Shown: positions 39,930 to 51,339 of the stretch, one piece after another
Layout of the letters: each line of letters opens with the position of its first letter
How positions within the stretch are numbered: position 1 is the stretch's first letter
Assembly (NCBI GenBank): GCA_946902875.1
Contig: OX336338.1
Coordinates: 6,873,971-6,937,970 of the forward strand
Reading direction: 5' to 3'
From: Nematopogon swammerdamellus
Lineage: Eukaryota; Arthropoda; Insecta; Lepidoptera; Adelidae
DNA: 64,000 bases
Notes under the pieces: model-generated
What the model saw: only the letters and a program-made list of their open reading frames with translations
What the model was told of the DNA's origin: nothing
Database searches by the model: none
Program-made: the position numbers and the translations under genes

Positions 39930-41050
39930 AATAAACGTACAAATTTGATTTCTATTCAAATTACCTAATAATATAAATTATAAATTAAATTCTAGTATCG
40001 ATGCAGAGAGCGGTGCCACGGGCATAAATCACACCATTATTCTATGAGCTGAACCGAAATCACCGTTGGAGAAAAACTCGGTTAGCTTTTATGTGATTTA
40101 CTCGAAAAAATACTCAATACCTTTTCACATGGTTTATCCAGCAGTATGGTCACTGATGTTTTGGAATTATTAACATTTATGTAATATCACCTATATTACC
40201 TATATATATTTATGTAATTGCCTATAGGAAGCGAGTAATATTGTTAAAAGTCATCGAAATTTGATAATCGATTTTCTTTCGTGTGATACTCGAAAAACAC
40301 TCAATAGATAGGGTTTCCCAATATGCTCAGAGATGTAACTTTACGTTTTCTTTTATAGGGATTGAGTAGTATGGTCGAAAGTAATCGTAATCGTAATAAA
40401 AGTTTTCCGATAATGTGATGTATACTATTATTGACATTTGTATACCATCATTTACGCAAACGCAGTTCGATTTTGGGCCTCGCCCTTGGTGACATCATAT
40501 TTGCGCTTCTGATGATTTGCTATTACATCACGCGATGCGAGCCGCTGGCACATCAAGTTCTAGTATTTAGTTTTAATAAGTTTAATGTTGTTATTCCACG
40601 ATAAAAGGGAATAATTTTATTAAACCCAATATAAAAACTAAATCTAAATACAAAATCTATGAGTGTAAAGTTGAGAAAAGATACGAAAAAAATAGCATGA
40701 TACATTTCTATACTAAATATCAAGCAGGTCGATATTTTTAATATAAGTGTACAAAAATTAAAAAATATTGTAAAAACTGCTTAAAACTACACATTATTTT
40801 CAATAAAAAAAAAAAATTATAAAAAAAAATTGATGTAAGAAAATATATATATTTTTCTCTAACTTTTAAACTTCTACTCTTTTTCGTATTTTGTTATTTT
40901 TTAAGATATATATATTTTGTAAGTTATCATGAGTGTTAGTTATTCTAAGATAATTTATGTGGAAACTTTATTGGTTAATTTTAAATTGTATGTACCCATT
41001 TACCTATATGTATGTTGTATAACTGTGTGTTTCCTTAATAAAATATAATA
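39930..41050. other. AT-rich intron sequence; one family D relic near 40455
   Basis: 'cgcagttcgattttgggcct' with 'cgcccttggtgacatca' is a single eroded family D unit. The rest shows nothing recognisable; the A/T runs at 40800-40920 are low complexity. Confidence 0.35.
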
Positions 41051-41054
41051 AAAA

Positions 41055-42578
41055 AGTCGGCAAGTGCGAGTTGGGCTCGCGCACCGAGGGTTCCGTATCA
41101 TCAGCATCACTCAATATATTTGTATTATGTAGGTATGTACAAAAACAATTGTTTTGGAAAATCACGAACGCCTAAATAAACACTACAGCAATGGTTTGAC
41201 TGTGCGGCATTCGTGAAGTTATACAAAAATATATTTCTTATATTATGACTACGACATAACGACATAATATCTAAAATTTTCGGATTTTTTCTTTACTTGT
41301 GATGTGAGACCATGCTTCTTGCCAAATTTCATTACTCCAGGTCAACATAAGTACCCTATAGGTTTTGATTTCATTTGAATGAGTTTGCAAGTATTAAAAT
41401 TTGCCATAAATAGCCGTATGTTTTGATTATATTGATTTAGAAGCTTTCATTTTATATAACTCGAAGGGATCGCAGACGTTAGTATTCCATATTAATTTCA
41501 ATTTGAGATCTTGACTCGTTACTGAGAAAAAGGATCTTGACTTGACACACAAAACAATCAAATTTTTTTTAATATCATAACTACAAGTTTACAATTTTAG
41601 GATTTTTTCCTTTACGTGTGCTATGAGACCTTGCTTATTACTATTACCAAATTTTATGATTCTAGGTTGACGGGAAATACCCTATAGGTTTTGATTTGTT
41701 TGGAGTGAGTTTGCGAGTATGAAATCTGACATAGATGGCCGTATCTTTTGATTGCGTTGATTTAGAAGCTTGCATTTTCTATACCGTAAAGAGATCATAG
41801 CTCTTAGTATTTCATATTAATTTCGATTTGTTATCTTGATCCGTTCCTGAGAAAGGGGGTCCTTGACATACAAAACAATATTTTTTTTTTTTAATGTCAA
41901 TAACTACAATTTTACAATTTTCGGATTTTTTCCTTTACTTGTGCTGTAAGACCTTGCTTCTTACCAAATTTTATGATTCTATGTTAACGGGAAATACCCT
42001 ATAGGTTTTGATTTGTTTTGAGTGAGTTTGCGAGTATGAAATATGACATAGATGGCCGTATCTTTTGATTGCGTTGATTTAGAAGCTTTAGTATTCTACA
42101 CCTTAAAGAGATCGTAGATCTTAGTATTTCGTATTAATTTCAATTTGTTATCTTGATCCGTTCCTGAGAAAAAGGGACCTTGACATAGAAAACAAACAAA
42201 AAATTTTTTTAATGCCACATAACTATGAATTTACAATTTTAGATTTTTTCCTTTACTTGTGCTGTGAGACCTTGCTTCTTACCAAATTTCATGATTCTAG
42301 GTTAACGGGAAGTACTCTATAGGTTTTGATTTGATTTGCCGGTAGCAAAATATGTGACTTAAATGGGCGTATCTAGTGATTCCGTTGACCTAGAAGCTTG
42401 TATTTTCTACACCTCAAAGGTTTCGTAGACCTTAGTATTTGATATTAATTTCAACTTGATACGTTTACCCGTTCCTGAGAAAAAAGGTCTTGACAGACAG
42501 ACAGACAGACGGACAACAAAGTGATCCTATAAGGGTTCCATTTTTTCCTCCTTTGAGGTACGGAACCCTAAAAATAAA
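41055..42578 (-). mobile_element. Large family C element with four internal 320-bp repeats
   Basis: Left end 'aagtgcgagttgggctcgcg' plus 'caccgagggttccgta' and right end 'gaggtacggaaccctaaaa' are the family C ends. The interior is four direct repeats of about 320 bp, anchored on 'ggattttttcctttacttgt'-type blocks at about 41281, 41600, 41922 and 42240. Each also carries 'gggaaataccctataggttt' and 'ttgatccgttcctgagaaa'. (acag)n follows at 42495-42510. No open frame. Smaller family members elsewhere look like deletion derivatives of this form. Confidence 0.75.
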
Positions 42579-42579
42579 A

Positions 42580-43095
42580 ATAAATTTTCCTACAATATAC
42601 TCCATTACGCTTTACACAATTTCTTGTATGGCAGGGAACATCAATGTCAGGTGATATTTCAGTTTAAATTAGTAGCTTTAGAGCCACCCTATTTTCGTAC
42701 AGATACATTTTTCTTTACGACCGCCACTCGGCCCGACCGCTTCACTTCGTAGATGATGTCTTCCTGCTCGAGACTCTCGAAGCCGGCTCTCTAAGCTCCC
42801 AGGAGGGGTGGCAATCCTGTGCAGAATATTGGCACGCGTCATCTGTGAAATACAGCTAAAATATATCTTTAAAGTTACTTCAGCAAATACTTTCAGGAAT
42901 CAATTCTTCATGCGAACGAGATCCTTGTTGCATTTATCTAGTTGGTAGGTATATTATTGACTAGAGTTTTACTGCTATAAACTTAACGAAGGAAGAAAGG
43001 ACTACGTACACATCGAGGAACCTACCTCTGTACACCGAGGTATAAAGCCATTAATTATTCCGGAAGCAGTACGGTTTGAGAAACGCATGAAGTCC
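42580..43095. other. No gene seen
   Basis: A GC-richer stretch at 42715-42830 has no recognisable frame or repeat match. Confidence 0.3.
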
Positions 43096-43099
43096 GAAA

Positions 43100-43682
43100 T
43101 TAGAGGTCAATTACTAGGTGGTAGGCTAAAGTTGTAGTAGATTGGGTTGACACCTGGATGTAGGATGGCCACATAGCGTCTGCGTCCAGGTAAACGATAT
43201 ACTTTCCCGAAGAAAGTAAGCCAACAAGGGCGAGGCCGAGGGCTGAACTGCGTGCACGTAAACATTGTACTCTCCCAAAGTAAGTATGTCACTGAGGGCG
43301 AGGTCGAGGGCCTAGCTACGTAAACGATGTTCTCAATCGACAAAAGTATGTCACTAAAGGCAAGACCGAGGACCGAGCTGCGTTTAGTGACTTACTTTCT
43401 TCGTTGAAAGTATATCGTTTGGATCCGGAACCGAACGTCCATTTTCCTCGAAGGAGCCCGGCATTCGGATTCACCCTTAATTACTTATTTTCTTTGAAAA
43501 TGTTTATCGTTTACCTGAACGCAGCTCACCCTTCGGCCTCTCGCCCTTAGTGACCTGCTTTCTTTTAGAAGGTATATCGTATACCTGAACGCAGCTCGGC
43601 CTTTGAGCTCGCCCTTAGTGACTTATTTTGTTCTTTTGAAATTCGAATTTCAAGCGAGCGAAGCTGCGTGCAAAAGCTAGGA
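43100..43682. repeat. Family D minisatellite, foldback arrangement, with Helitron-like end
   Basis: After a short SINE-like piece (43105-43160), three to four units in minus orientation ('gggcgaggccgagggctg', 'actgagggcgaggtcgaggg') meet four plus-orientation units ('cgcagctcggcctttgagct') at about 43385. The right side ends 'caagcgagcgaagctgcgtg' and caaaagctag. It is the clearest example of the convergent array. Confidence 0.65.
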
Positions 43683-43694
43683 TTAAAAAAATAG

Positions 43695-44565
43695 CTAAGA
43701 CATTTTCCAAATACGATTGATAATTTTCTTTGTGAACTTTTTCTGAATCTTAAAAAAAAACACCTTTTAACTTGTGACCTACAAAGTACGCGAACACGTA
43801 ACAACGACATGTAACGGGAGTGGAATCAGGTTTCATTCAACCCCTCACGCCCTCCGGACCGGCAGAACCGCACGGGTCATGCGAAACCAAGCGTATAGTG
43901 GCTAGCTGGCGTAGCTCGTACCGGTTTCCGCCCACGGCCTCGGATATCTGATTATTATCAAAACGGATCAGATCCCGAGCTCTCCTCTGCGACGCCATCT
44001 ATCCTGTGCGTAGATAACTCAATAGAAATGTGTCCCGCATCCACTTTCATTTACGAAAAACAGTAACCGCACGTTTCGATAAGTCATTCATTATTGATTG
44101 AATCATTTGCAATCATAGGCGCGTTAAAGTTACGACGCGCGATTTAATATTTTTGTATATTTCAAAATGTAATCTTAAAACATTATTATCTGCGTACAGG
44201 AAGCTGATTTTTTTAAAGTATGAAGAGGAGCTATCTGAAAATGTTTAAGGGAAAAATTGAAATCTTTAGTTTCGGCTATTATTTTCTTTTATAGGCACCC
44301 AGGGACTCACTCTTTACATTTATGGATACCCCGTGAAGTGCATGATGAACGGACTCATTAACAATGAAACCGTATTTGAAAAATAAATAAAGTTGATTTA
44401 TTTTTAATTAACGCTTTAAGCCTATTGCGGTTACTCTGAGGTGTAATTGAGCTCGAAGCTACACGCGGTACTAAAAGCCTACTCGTACAAACCGCGCCTA
44501 CAGCCTAGTCCTTAACCTCTCATAATCATAAATACCACCTAAAAGCTCGTAGAGGGCTCTACTTG
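43695..44565. other. No gene recognised
   Basis: GC-rich 43840-44000 ('ggaccggcagaaccgcacgg') then AT-rich sequence. Neither matches a window repeat. Confidence 0.3.
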
Positions 44566-44569
44566 GCGA

Positions 44570-44835
44570 ATTTACACTGAATTTTCGCTTAGAAGGAGAA
44601 TAACTTTTTCTCGAATAAATAAAGCTACTCCGGAGCAGGCGAATACTCTAATATTTTGCCACGAAAGAGGAGACTTCATCTTTATCTCGCACCGACGACC
44701 TCGAGAAATAATAAATATTATGGAGCAGAGGGGGCGGCGACGGGCGAAGGGCGAGGGTTGCGGCGGAGGGGGCGCGCCGCCGGGCGGTCGCGTTAGCATA
44801 GCGCATTTATCCAACTTATAGAGCCTATATAACAC
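44570..44835. other. GC-rich patch with 87-codon minus frame
   Basis: A (ggcg)-rich block at 44725-44795. The minus-strand frame is Pro/Arg-rich and shows no domain. Regulatory or neutral. Confidence 0.3.
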
Positions 44836-45375
44836 TTTTGATGCATTTATATTGCGAAACTATCCTCGTATTTACCTAACTAGGCGAAACGAATGGTATT
44901 GCTTCGAAAAGTGCAAGTTTCCATGTTGAAATTTATGCAAAAGCGACGACATCGACGAGCGACGCCGACGCGACGACACGGTTCGAAAGTTATTTCACGA
45001 AACTAGTGCCGTAATGTAAACACGGATTGCATGTGGAAGAGATAATTAATATCTTTTCCAATAATGACTAAAATTTTAGGCACATTAAGTACGGATATCT
45101 AATCCTAAGAACTACTTGGTAAATTTTAAAGTTAGGTTTTTATTTCTTGTGTAAATTGTTCGTATTGAGAAACTTTATTTTAAAATTTTATGGGTGACTA
45201 TGTTAGCATGTTCGCAAAGCAGGAACTCTGGATCAGTCCTTTGACTTCCCGACACCGTTTTGCTCTTAATCTGACTGCGATATAGGGTCGCCAGTAACAT
45301 AATTAATTCGATAAAGCGGGAAAAACTTCTATTTGTTGCTCTGAAGGAGATTTATTTTATTTTGTAGACTTTTTT
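44836..45375. other. No gene seen
   Basis: AT-rich with a short CpG-rich spot at 44945-44985 (gacgacatcgacgagcgacg). Confidence 0.3.
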
Positions 45376-45377
45376 AT

Positions 45378-45762
45378 TGAGAGCACGACATTTATGCCGC
45401 CGAGCCACCCATAAGGTGTCTAACGACGCCCATGGACATTCGGTCATACACAGGGGTTGCGAATGCCATGACGGCCTAACAGGTGCCCATTCACGCCCCT
45501 CTTGAAGGACCCGAGACTGTACTTGGCGGGAAATATATGAGCAGAGAGAGCGTTCCAGCGTTTACCGGTTCTGTAGAGGAAAGATCTTCAGAATCGATTG
45601 GTACGATCCGTGGTAAGCTCAGTGTGTAGGGATGCAATCCCTGCCCAGTGCGCGTGGTGCGGAGGTAGAAAGGAGACGGCGGGATCGCGTTAAACAGCTC
45701 CTCCGAACACTCCCCGTGGAATAAGCGATAGAACACACATCCCCGACAGGAGCCGACATGCC
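45378..45762 (-). mobile_element. 3' end of the 54-kb LINE family, inverted
   Basis: The minus strand reads MFYRLFHGECSEELFNAIPP, then RTTRTGQGLHPYT, matching the last 120 or so codons of the ORF at 54150-56012. It then shifts frame and ends in 'gccgttagacacc'-type 3' sequence. The 5' end is truncated. Confidence 0.85.
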
Positions 45763-46035
45763 TACGTCCAGATCAAGTAGTTTAACAAAAGTGAGTGGTA
45801 TATTTTCTCTGCATGTGCAATCTGAATACCGTGCAGGGACGCATCACTACCATAATTTCCTCCATGACAGTAGATAGTACCAACTTGCCTACCTATGTAC
45901 CTACCAGTTACCACACGCTACCAATCTTTATTCCGTCGTCGTCGACATTGTACCTAGTATTTAGGATGTAAAAAATTGTGTTAGTACGTCTGTCTGTTTC
46001 ATAACGGAGAATTATATTTTTGTGTATCCTTCCTT

Positions 46036-46263
46036 CCTTACCTATAATAAAATCCAACGTCTGCTTTCTGTCTGAGTGTATGTATGCATGACTGTCTGTC
46101 CGCTTATAACTCGAGAACCACTGAACCGATTTTAATAAAAAAAAATATTACGGATAGCTTGATTCTTCCCATCAACTATAGGCTACTTACTATCACGCTA
46201 AATGGCTTATGAGGTTAGCAGTGAAGTGAAATATGAGAGCGGGCGGAGCCGCGGGCACAGCTA
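46036..46263 (+). mobile_element. Helitron-like element H2, copy 2
   Basis: 'cctataataaaatccaacgt' start, 'ctcgagaaccactgaaccga' interior, 'gagcgggcggagccgcgggc' hairpin end plus acagctat. Same as 33888-34123 in the opposite orientation. Confidence 0.65.
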
Positions 46264-46264
46264 T

Positions 46265-47120
46265 CTTTTAAATAAGTCATGATATGGTAGCCGGTTTAAG
46301 AATTCGAGCGTTATCTTGAACTTTGCACTTCTTATAATTTCGGCTTTTCTACATTTTATATTTCCCGCGAGTGTGTGTGGCAAGCTAATTGGTTGTCCTT
46401 TTTTCTTGTGACTAATTAAAACCGACCGCAGCCGAATTGAAGCCGAAGTCGAAGGAAATATCAATTAATTGACAAATTGACTATGTTTAATATTATTTTA
46501 AATTTTTATTTGCAAACGTGTTTCATCGCCTTAAATTACCTTTCTGGTTTTACTTTGTAGCGCTTTAGAAGAAGGCATTCTCCTTTCAACGTCATTTGCA
46601 GGGTTTTTCTTAGATCTTTAATAAAACATAATATAAATCATTTTCAAAAATCGGGTGAAAAGGCATTTTCCATTGATTCGAGTTTTAAAGAATATGTTTA
46701 TTACGATTGAAACTCACTTTATATCGATACGTACTTATTGTGCGGCCGACGATGTGACGACTACTAAACTTTTCTCCAACCAATCGTATTGTTTGCGATC
46801 ATCCTTCGAATACTGCTAACAGGAACGTCTGGTTTATTTACCAACAAACATGAGCATTGCTTTGTACTGTCAATACAAAGCACAACATAATATGTAATCC
46901 GTATAGGTATATAATATATTTACTCCCGTATATCCTGACGGAGGCTTCCCTAAAAGCATTGCGTCCCGTCGTCTGGTGCATGGAACGCGCTGCGCAGGGA
47001 TACTATTTTCTGATCTGTGGATACTACAGATGATTCAGCAATAACTGCCAAGGTTTTGCTAGAGTCTTAATTTTTTTTAAATTTAATTTTTAAATTTTTT
47101 TTTATCTAGAGTCATAATTA
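46265..47120. other. No gene seen
   Basis: AT-rich. A short inverted 'tttgtactgtcaatacaaag' (46861-46880) is the only structure noted. Confidence 0.35.
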
Positions 47121-47124
47121 ATAC

Positions 47125-47345
47125 ATACATACATAGCACACGCCCACGTCGTAACGCACACGTAGGGGCACGCAGAGTAATCGGTGTTGTGCTGCAAGTA
47201 CTACAGTAAATTACAGCACAACACCTACCACCAAGTTTAGCAAAGTATTCGAACTAGATAATTATTGAGCAGCAAGTAAGGCAAGAAGACCCACCTACTG
47301 CGTGACTCGGTGGAAGGACCGTGCCAAGGTGAGAGGTGGCTATTC
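47125..47345 (+). repeat. Family B repeat, 5' two-thirds
   Basis: 'agtaatcggtgttgtgctgc', 'aattacagcacaacacctac' and 'gtgactcggtggaaggaccg' in family order. Confidence 0.65.
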
Positions 47346-47349
47346 TCAA

Positions 47350-47760
47350 AATGAAAAGTAAAGTCAAAATGAATGTACTCGATAATTTTAAATTATTCGT
47401 AATATAAAAAAAGAACACTTTCTTCATTCGTAAAATGTATTCGTGGGATAATGAAACTGCTTTTGACATTTTGAAAAAAAAAAGAAACCAAAAGCCGAAA
47501 TTGTTTATGTGAGCTCCAGAGTCACCCCCTTAATATTTTGATAATTTATTGGGGAATCAAACTCTACCTATTTCATTGCATATAAATACTACGCAAAGTA
47601 GAATGCGCGAACTATCTGTGTGCAAGTGCAGTATGGTTGTAACGTATCATACATTATATCCTGCGGTTGGACGCATGTTTTTATTATTATTATTATGTAT
47701 GCAACGGTAATATAGTATAAGCATCCCGTTACGGCGCGGCGCGGCGCCTCATAACACGAG
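47350..47760. other. No gene seen
   Basis: AT-rich intron sequence with a (cggcg)-rich spot at 47732-47748. Confidence 0.3.
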
Positions 47761-47761
47761 A

Positions 47762-48073
47762 GGGACATCCACAGAGCATGAAATGCGCGCGCCCGCCCCT
47801 ACTAGAGGCGCCGTGAGCGCGATTTCTCTACAACGGCGTTGAAGCCTGTGGGCGTGGCCTATGACTTACATATGTGTGTTGTGCGTGTGCATTTGTTTTG
47901 TGCGTGTGCCTAACTTGCTCCTCTTTGTGTGTAGTGTCGATACTAAGACACACACACACACATACGAAGCGCTAGCAGCTCAGCGTACGGTTATTGGGTT
48001 TCAAATATCATCGCTTAGGGCGCCTCTAGTAGGGGGCGCGGGCGGTAGGTATTTGATGCTCTGTGGGGACATC
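47762..48073. mobile_element. hAT-type MITE, full length (296 bp) with exact 8-bp duplication
   Basis: Terminal arms CACAGAGCATGAAATGCG... (from 47770) and ...TATTTGATGCTCTGTG (to 48065) are inverted over about 45 bp, including 'cccctactagaggcgcc' against 'ggcgcctctagtaggggg'. The 8-mer gggacatc flanks both sides (47762-47769 and 48066-48073). The interior has (gtgtgcgt)n and (acac)n stretches; the 116-codon frame over it is not a gene. Confidence 0.85.
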
Positions 48074-48234
48074 GAATGGGGCAAAATCCCTGACACGCAG
48101 CTATTGTTGCATACACACACACATACGAGTAGGTATTCGCCAATATTAATTAATACAAATACACTGCCTATTAATATACTGCCTATTGCAACTGTATTAC
48201 CAAATAAATAAATAAATTAAAATAAATAAATACA

Positions 48235-48589
48235 AATACTAATAATAAATCTGGTCATGGAGTAAGTTACTTTGTTTAATGAGATATTGCGTTTGTAGAC
48301 TCTATGTATGATACTAAAACTAAATTGACGATTTTTAGAAATTGTTTCTGTATGTATGTATGTTCATCCATAATTCTTAAACAGATCATCCGAATTCGGT
48401 TAAACTTAGTACAAGCACATTTAGCTATACGAGACACAGGATAGGCCAAATAAAATTCAGTCCCGGCTACGCTAAGATGTGGCTCTCATACAAACTGAAT
48501 TCTCCCGCGCCGAAATAAAAGTACGATATATATACTTTCTTCTTTTTAAATACGAATTTCACGCGAGCGAAGCCGCGAGGAAAAGCTAG
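48235..48589 (+). mobile_element. Helitron-like element H1, copy 3
   Basis: Starts at '(a)atactaataataaatctgg' and ends with the intact hairpin 'acgcgagcgaagccgcgagg' and AAAAGCTAG followed by T, the cleanest Helitron-type 3' terminus in the window. Confidence 0.65.
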
Positions 48590-48718
48590 TCTATACTTAC
48601 TAAATAGTTATTTAACTAACTAACATGTTTAGGGTTCCGTATCCGTCATAACTTCATAAGGGTCCATATTATTAAGCCTACGCTGTCTGTCTGTCTGTCC
48701 GTCTGTCCGAGGGCTGTA

Positions 48719-49642
48719 CATAGGGCACACTAAAAGTTTCCGGAATTGGCCACTTACATAAACAATATTTAAAAAGTAATTACAACATTTGAAAATGGAA
48801 CTCTTTGGCTGTAGAATGCAGTTTGTTTCATCTGACTGTCAATTGTTTTTACATTGTGGCGCCATTTTAAAAATTGCGTGTCTACATTAACATGGATTTA
48901 ACCCGGGAAAATTTTCGTAGTATGATTTTCTACGATTTTAAGTGTAATTTGACAGCTCATCAGAGCCTCGCTCGGCTTCAATCTGCTTTTGGCGATGAAG
49001 CACCATGCAAGACGACTATTTATTGCTGGTTTGCAGAATTCAAGCGCGGTCGTGTCAATCTCAGTGACGAATCTCGCGATGGTCGCCCGTCCACCGCTGT
49101 GAACAACAAAAACATCGATGCTGTGCGCCGTATGATCGAAACAGACAGGCATGTGACCTACCATGAGATTCGGGCATCCTTAGACATAGGCATGAGTCAA
49201 ATACAATCAATCCTACACAAACATTTGGGTGTGAGAAAGCTGTGCTCGCGGTGGATCCCACACAATTTGACCGAGGCTCAAAAAACGCACCGCGTCACTT
49301 GGTGCAATGCCATGCTTACCAGATTCAACAAAGGCGCTTCAAATTTGGTATGGGACGTAGTAACAGGTGACGGCACCTTGTGACTTTTTTCTGTTCCCAA
49401 AAATTAAGAACCAATTACGCGGTCAACGATTTTCATCACCAGAAGAGGCTGTCGAAGAATATGAAAAACACGTTTCTGAGGTCACCACGGAGGAGTGGCA
49501 CAAAAGTTTTCAAAATTGGTTTAATCGTATGAAAAAGTGCATTTACGCAAAGGGAGAATATTTTGAGAAACAATAAATTCATTTTTGACCTTTAATATTA
49601 TTTTATTCCTATTAATTCCGGAAACTTTTAGTGTGCCCCACG
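48719..49642 (+). mobile_element. Internally deleted mariner with intact inverted ends and TA duplication
   Basis: Ends CATAGGGCACACTAAAAG... and (minus strand) CGTGGGGCACACTAAAAG... match over about 28 bp apart from a few positions near the tips. TA flanks both sides (48717-48718, 49643-49644). The length of 924 bp compares with about 1.3 kb for full mariners. The missing part is the middle of the transposase, so this copy can move only with help from another element. Confidence 0.88.
48892..49576 (+). pseudogene. mariner transposase, catalytic core deleted
   Basis: Start ATG 48892 (MDLTRENFRS). The N-terminal helix-turn-helix region (TIYCWFAEFKRG, DGRPST, HVTYHEIRASLDIGMSQI) and the linker SRWIPHNLTEAQK are intact through VTGD, the first catalytic Asp, at about 49365. 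The frame then jumps by +1 and resumes at PCDFFLFPKIKNQLRGQRFS and ends WFNRMKKCIYAKGEYFEKQ, stop at 49576. The block with the second catalytic Asp is gone. This is an inactive transposase that might still bind its ends through the N-terminal domain if expressed. Confidence 0.9.
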
Positions 49643-49827
49643 TATCTCTTGAACCATGCATAGGTTAGATTAGGTAGCCCGTTCAAATTTTCACAGAATA
49701 TGTGTTATTATGACCAGTGGCAGTACCTACCTAGGTACTTAAATATCAAATTTCCCAACACATTCCCGTCATGTTATTTTAAGATCGGGACTTCCGAATT
49801 TTTTAAACGCCTGCGTTTTATTATGTA

Positions 49828-50043
49828 CTAGCTGTGCCCGCGGCTCCGCCCGCTCTCACATTTGACTTCTCTGCTCACCTCATAAGCTATTTAACGTGAT
49901 GAAAAGTAGCCTATAATTGATGGGAAGAACCAAGCTATCCGTAGAAGCAAACTGTATTAAAATCGGTTCAGTGGTTCTCGAGTTATAAGCGGACAGACAG
50001 ACGTACATACATATAGAAAGCAGACGTTGGATTTTATTAAAGG
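49828..50043 (-). mobile_element. Helitron-like element H2, copy 3
   Basis: Starts (minus-strand end) at 'ctagctgtgcccgcggctcc' and runs to 'gttggattttattaaaggta'. It is immediately followed by copy 4 in the same orientation with no spacer. Confidence 0.65.
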
Positions 50044-50258
50044 TACAAGCTGTGCCCGCGGCTTCGCCCGCTCTCATATTTCACTTCAGTGCTAACCTCA
50101 TAAGCCATTTAGCGTGATAGTAAGTAGCCTATAGTTGATGGGAAGAATCAAGCTATCCGTAGAATTTTGTTTTATTAAAATCGGTTCAGTGGTTCTCGAG
50201 TTATAAGCGGACAGACAGACAGACAGAAAGCAGACGTTGGATTTTATTATAGGTAAGG
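50044..50258 (-). mobile_element. Helitron-like element H2, copy 4 (tandem)
   Basis: 'acaagctgtgcccgcggctt' to 'ttttattataggtaaggac'. Directly adjacent to copy 3. It carries an (acag)n stretch at 50211-50226. Confidence 0.65.
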
Positions 50259-50454
50259 ACGTACCTAGTATGAATATATTCTTAAAGATACTCAATGAGT
50301 TGCAAAAAAAAAACAAGAAAAAAATTCAAACAAGTTTTTTAACTCATTTTTAGTACCTTTATGAACACACCCATAGACCACAACACTACTGCAGCTTTCA
50401 AAAAGAAAACAGTAGTAATGTCCCAAAAATACTTCAAAAAATATATAAAAATAA

Positions 50455-50540
50455 AAGCATTTGAAAAGTAGGAATTGAACCCGGGATTACCTGATTGTAA
50501 AGCCTTACCTTTAACCAACGCTTAGGCAAATATCGGCACC
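50455..50540 (-). repeat. tRNA-like sequence (possible SINE head)
   Basis: On the minus strand GCCTAAGCGTTGGTTAAAGG and, 30 nt later, CCCGGGTTCAATTCC resemble A and B boxes. The anticodon arm cannot be paired, so a functional tRNA is unlikely. Confidence 0.4.
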
Positions 50541-51060
50541 ACTTAATTCACAGTATCACGTGACAGAAAGCACAAAACCTAACCATATTCCATTTAAATA
50601 TTCGCGCGCTAACGGGTATGTGACATCACATGACAGCCATATGACAGCGCGCTGAATCTAGGCAGACGGACTCGAGCAGAACGAATCGCCCGCGACGTGT
50701 CGCACGCGCGTCTATCCACAATATACTGTCCTTCTTTTTCCGTCGTGTGTCACACGCAGAATGCAACCTTGTTCCACACATAATCGTATGAAGAGTGTTT
50801 TGTTTCACGCGGCGGGGCAGCGGCGTTTGACATTTTCTCATAGTACACGTTCGCGGTGTTTTGTAATGCACTCTGCGGCGAGCTCGGCGGCGATACGTCG
50901 TATGTAGTACGTATTACGTACAGCAAAATCGTGCCTTGTTGTCTAGGAAATAGGAACGAATTCAGTTTGATATTTTTACTTCGATCGGTGAGAATCATGG
51001 AGAATGTTTAATATTTTAATTTATTTCTTTCTTTCGGGTGAAGGCGCTATGTTTTGTGGT
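50541..51060. other. GC-mixed sequence, no gene recognised
   Basis: CpG-rich spots at 50665-50715 and 50805-50900. Minus-strand frames of about 80 codons have no recognisable domain. Confidence 0.3.
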
Positions 51061-51064
51061 AGTG

Positions 51065-51335
51065 CGGCGCACGAGCGCACTTAAGGGCCAGCCGCCACTG
51101 ATTATGACCTATCTATCGGTCATAAAACAAATAATAAAAAATAAGAAGAAGTAAAAAATTCGCGGGGGTGACAATACAAGCAACTAAAAAGTGTATGCGC
51201 GCCATCTACCGAAAATATTAGGAAGTATTTTAACTATTACATAGAGTGCGTGAGCGGCGGCGCTGACCATGACATTGCGACACGGAACCCTCGGTGCGCG
51301 AGTTCGACTCGCACTTGGCCGGTTTTTTGTTATCA
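51065..51335 (+). repeat. Family C repeat, 3' half
   Basis: 'gtaaaaaattcgcgggggtg', 'gcgcgccatctaccgaaaat' and the end 'cgcacttggccggtttttt' match 2670-2935. Confidence 0.7.
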
Positions 51336-51339
51336 ATGT

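Larger units (their letters stand above)
48630..49730 (+). repeat. Family C repeat interrupted by a mariner
   Basis: 'agggttccgtatccgtcata ... gtccgagggctgta' (to 48718) continues at 49643 'tatctcttgaacc ... aattttcacagaatatgtgt', exactly in register with the uninterrupted copy at 2532. Only the inserted mariner and one TA duplication separate the halves. Confidence 0.8.

Noticed and set aside
47861..48211. 116-codon frame as a membrane protein gene
   Set aside because: It lies across the hAT-type MITE and reads its GT/AC repeats.
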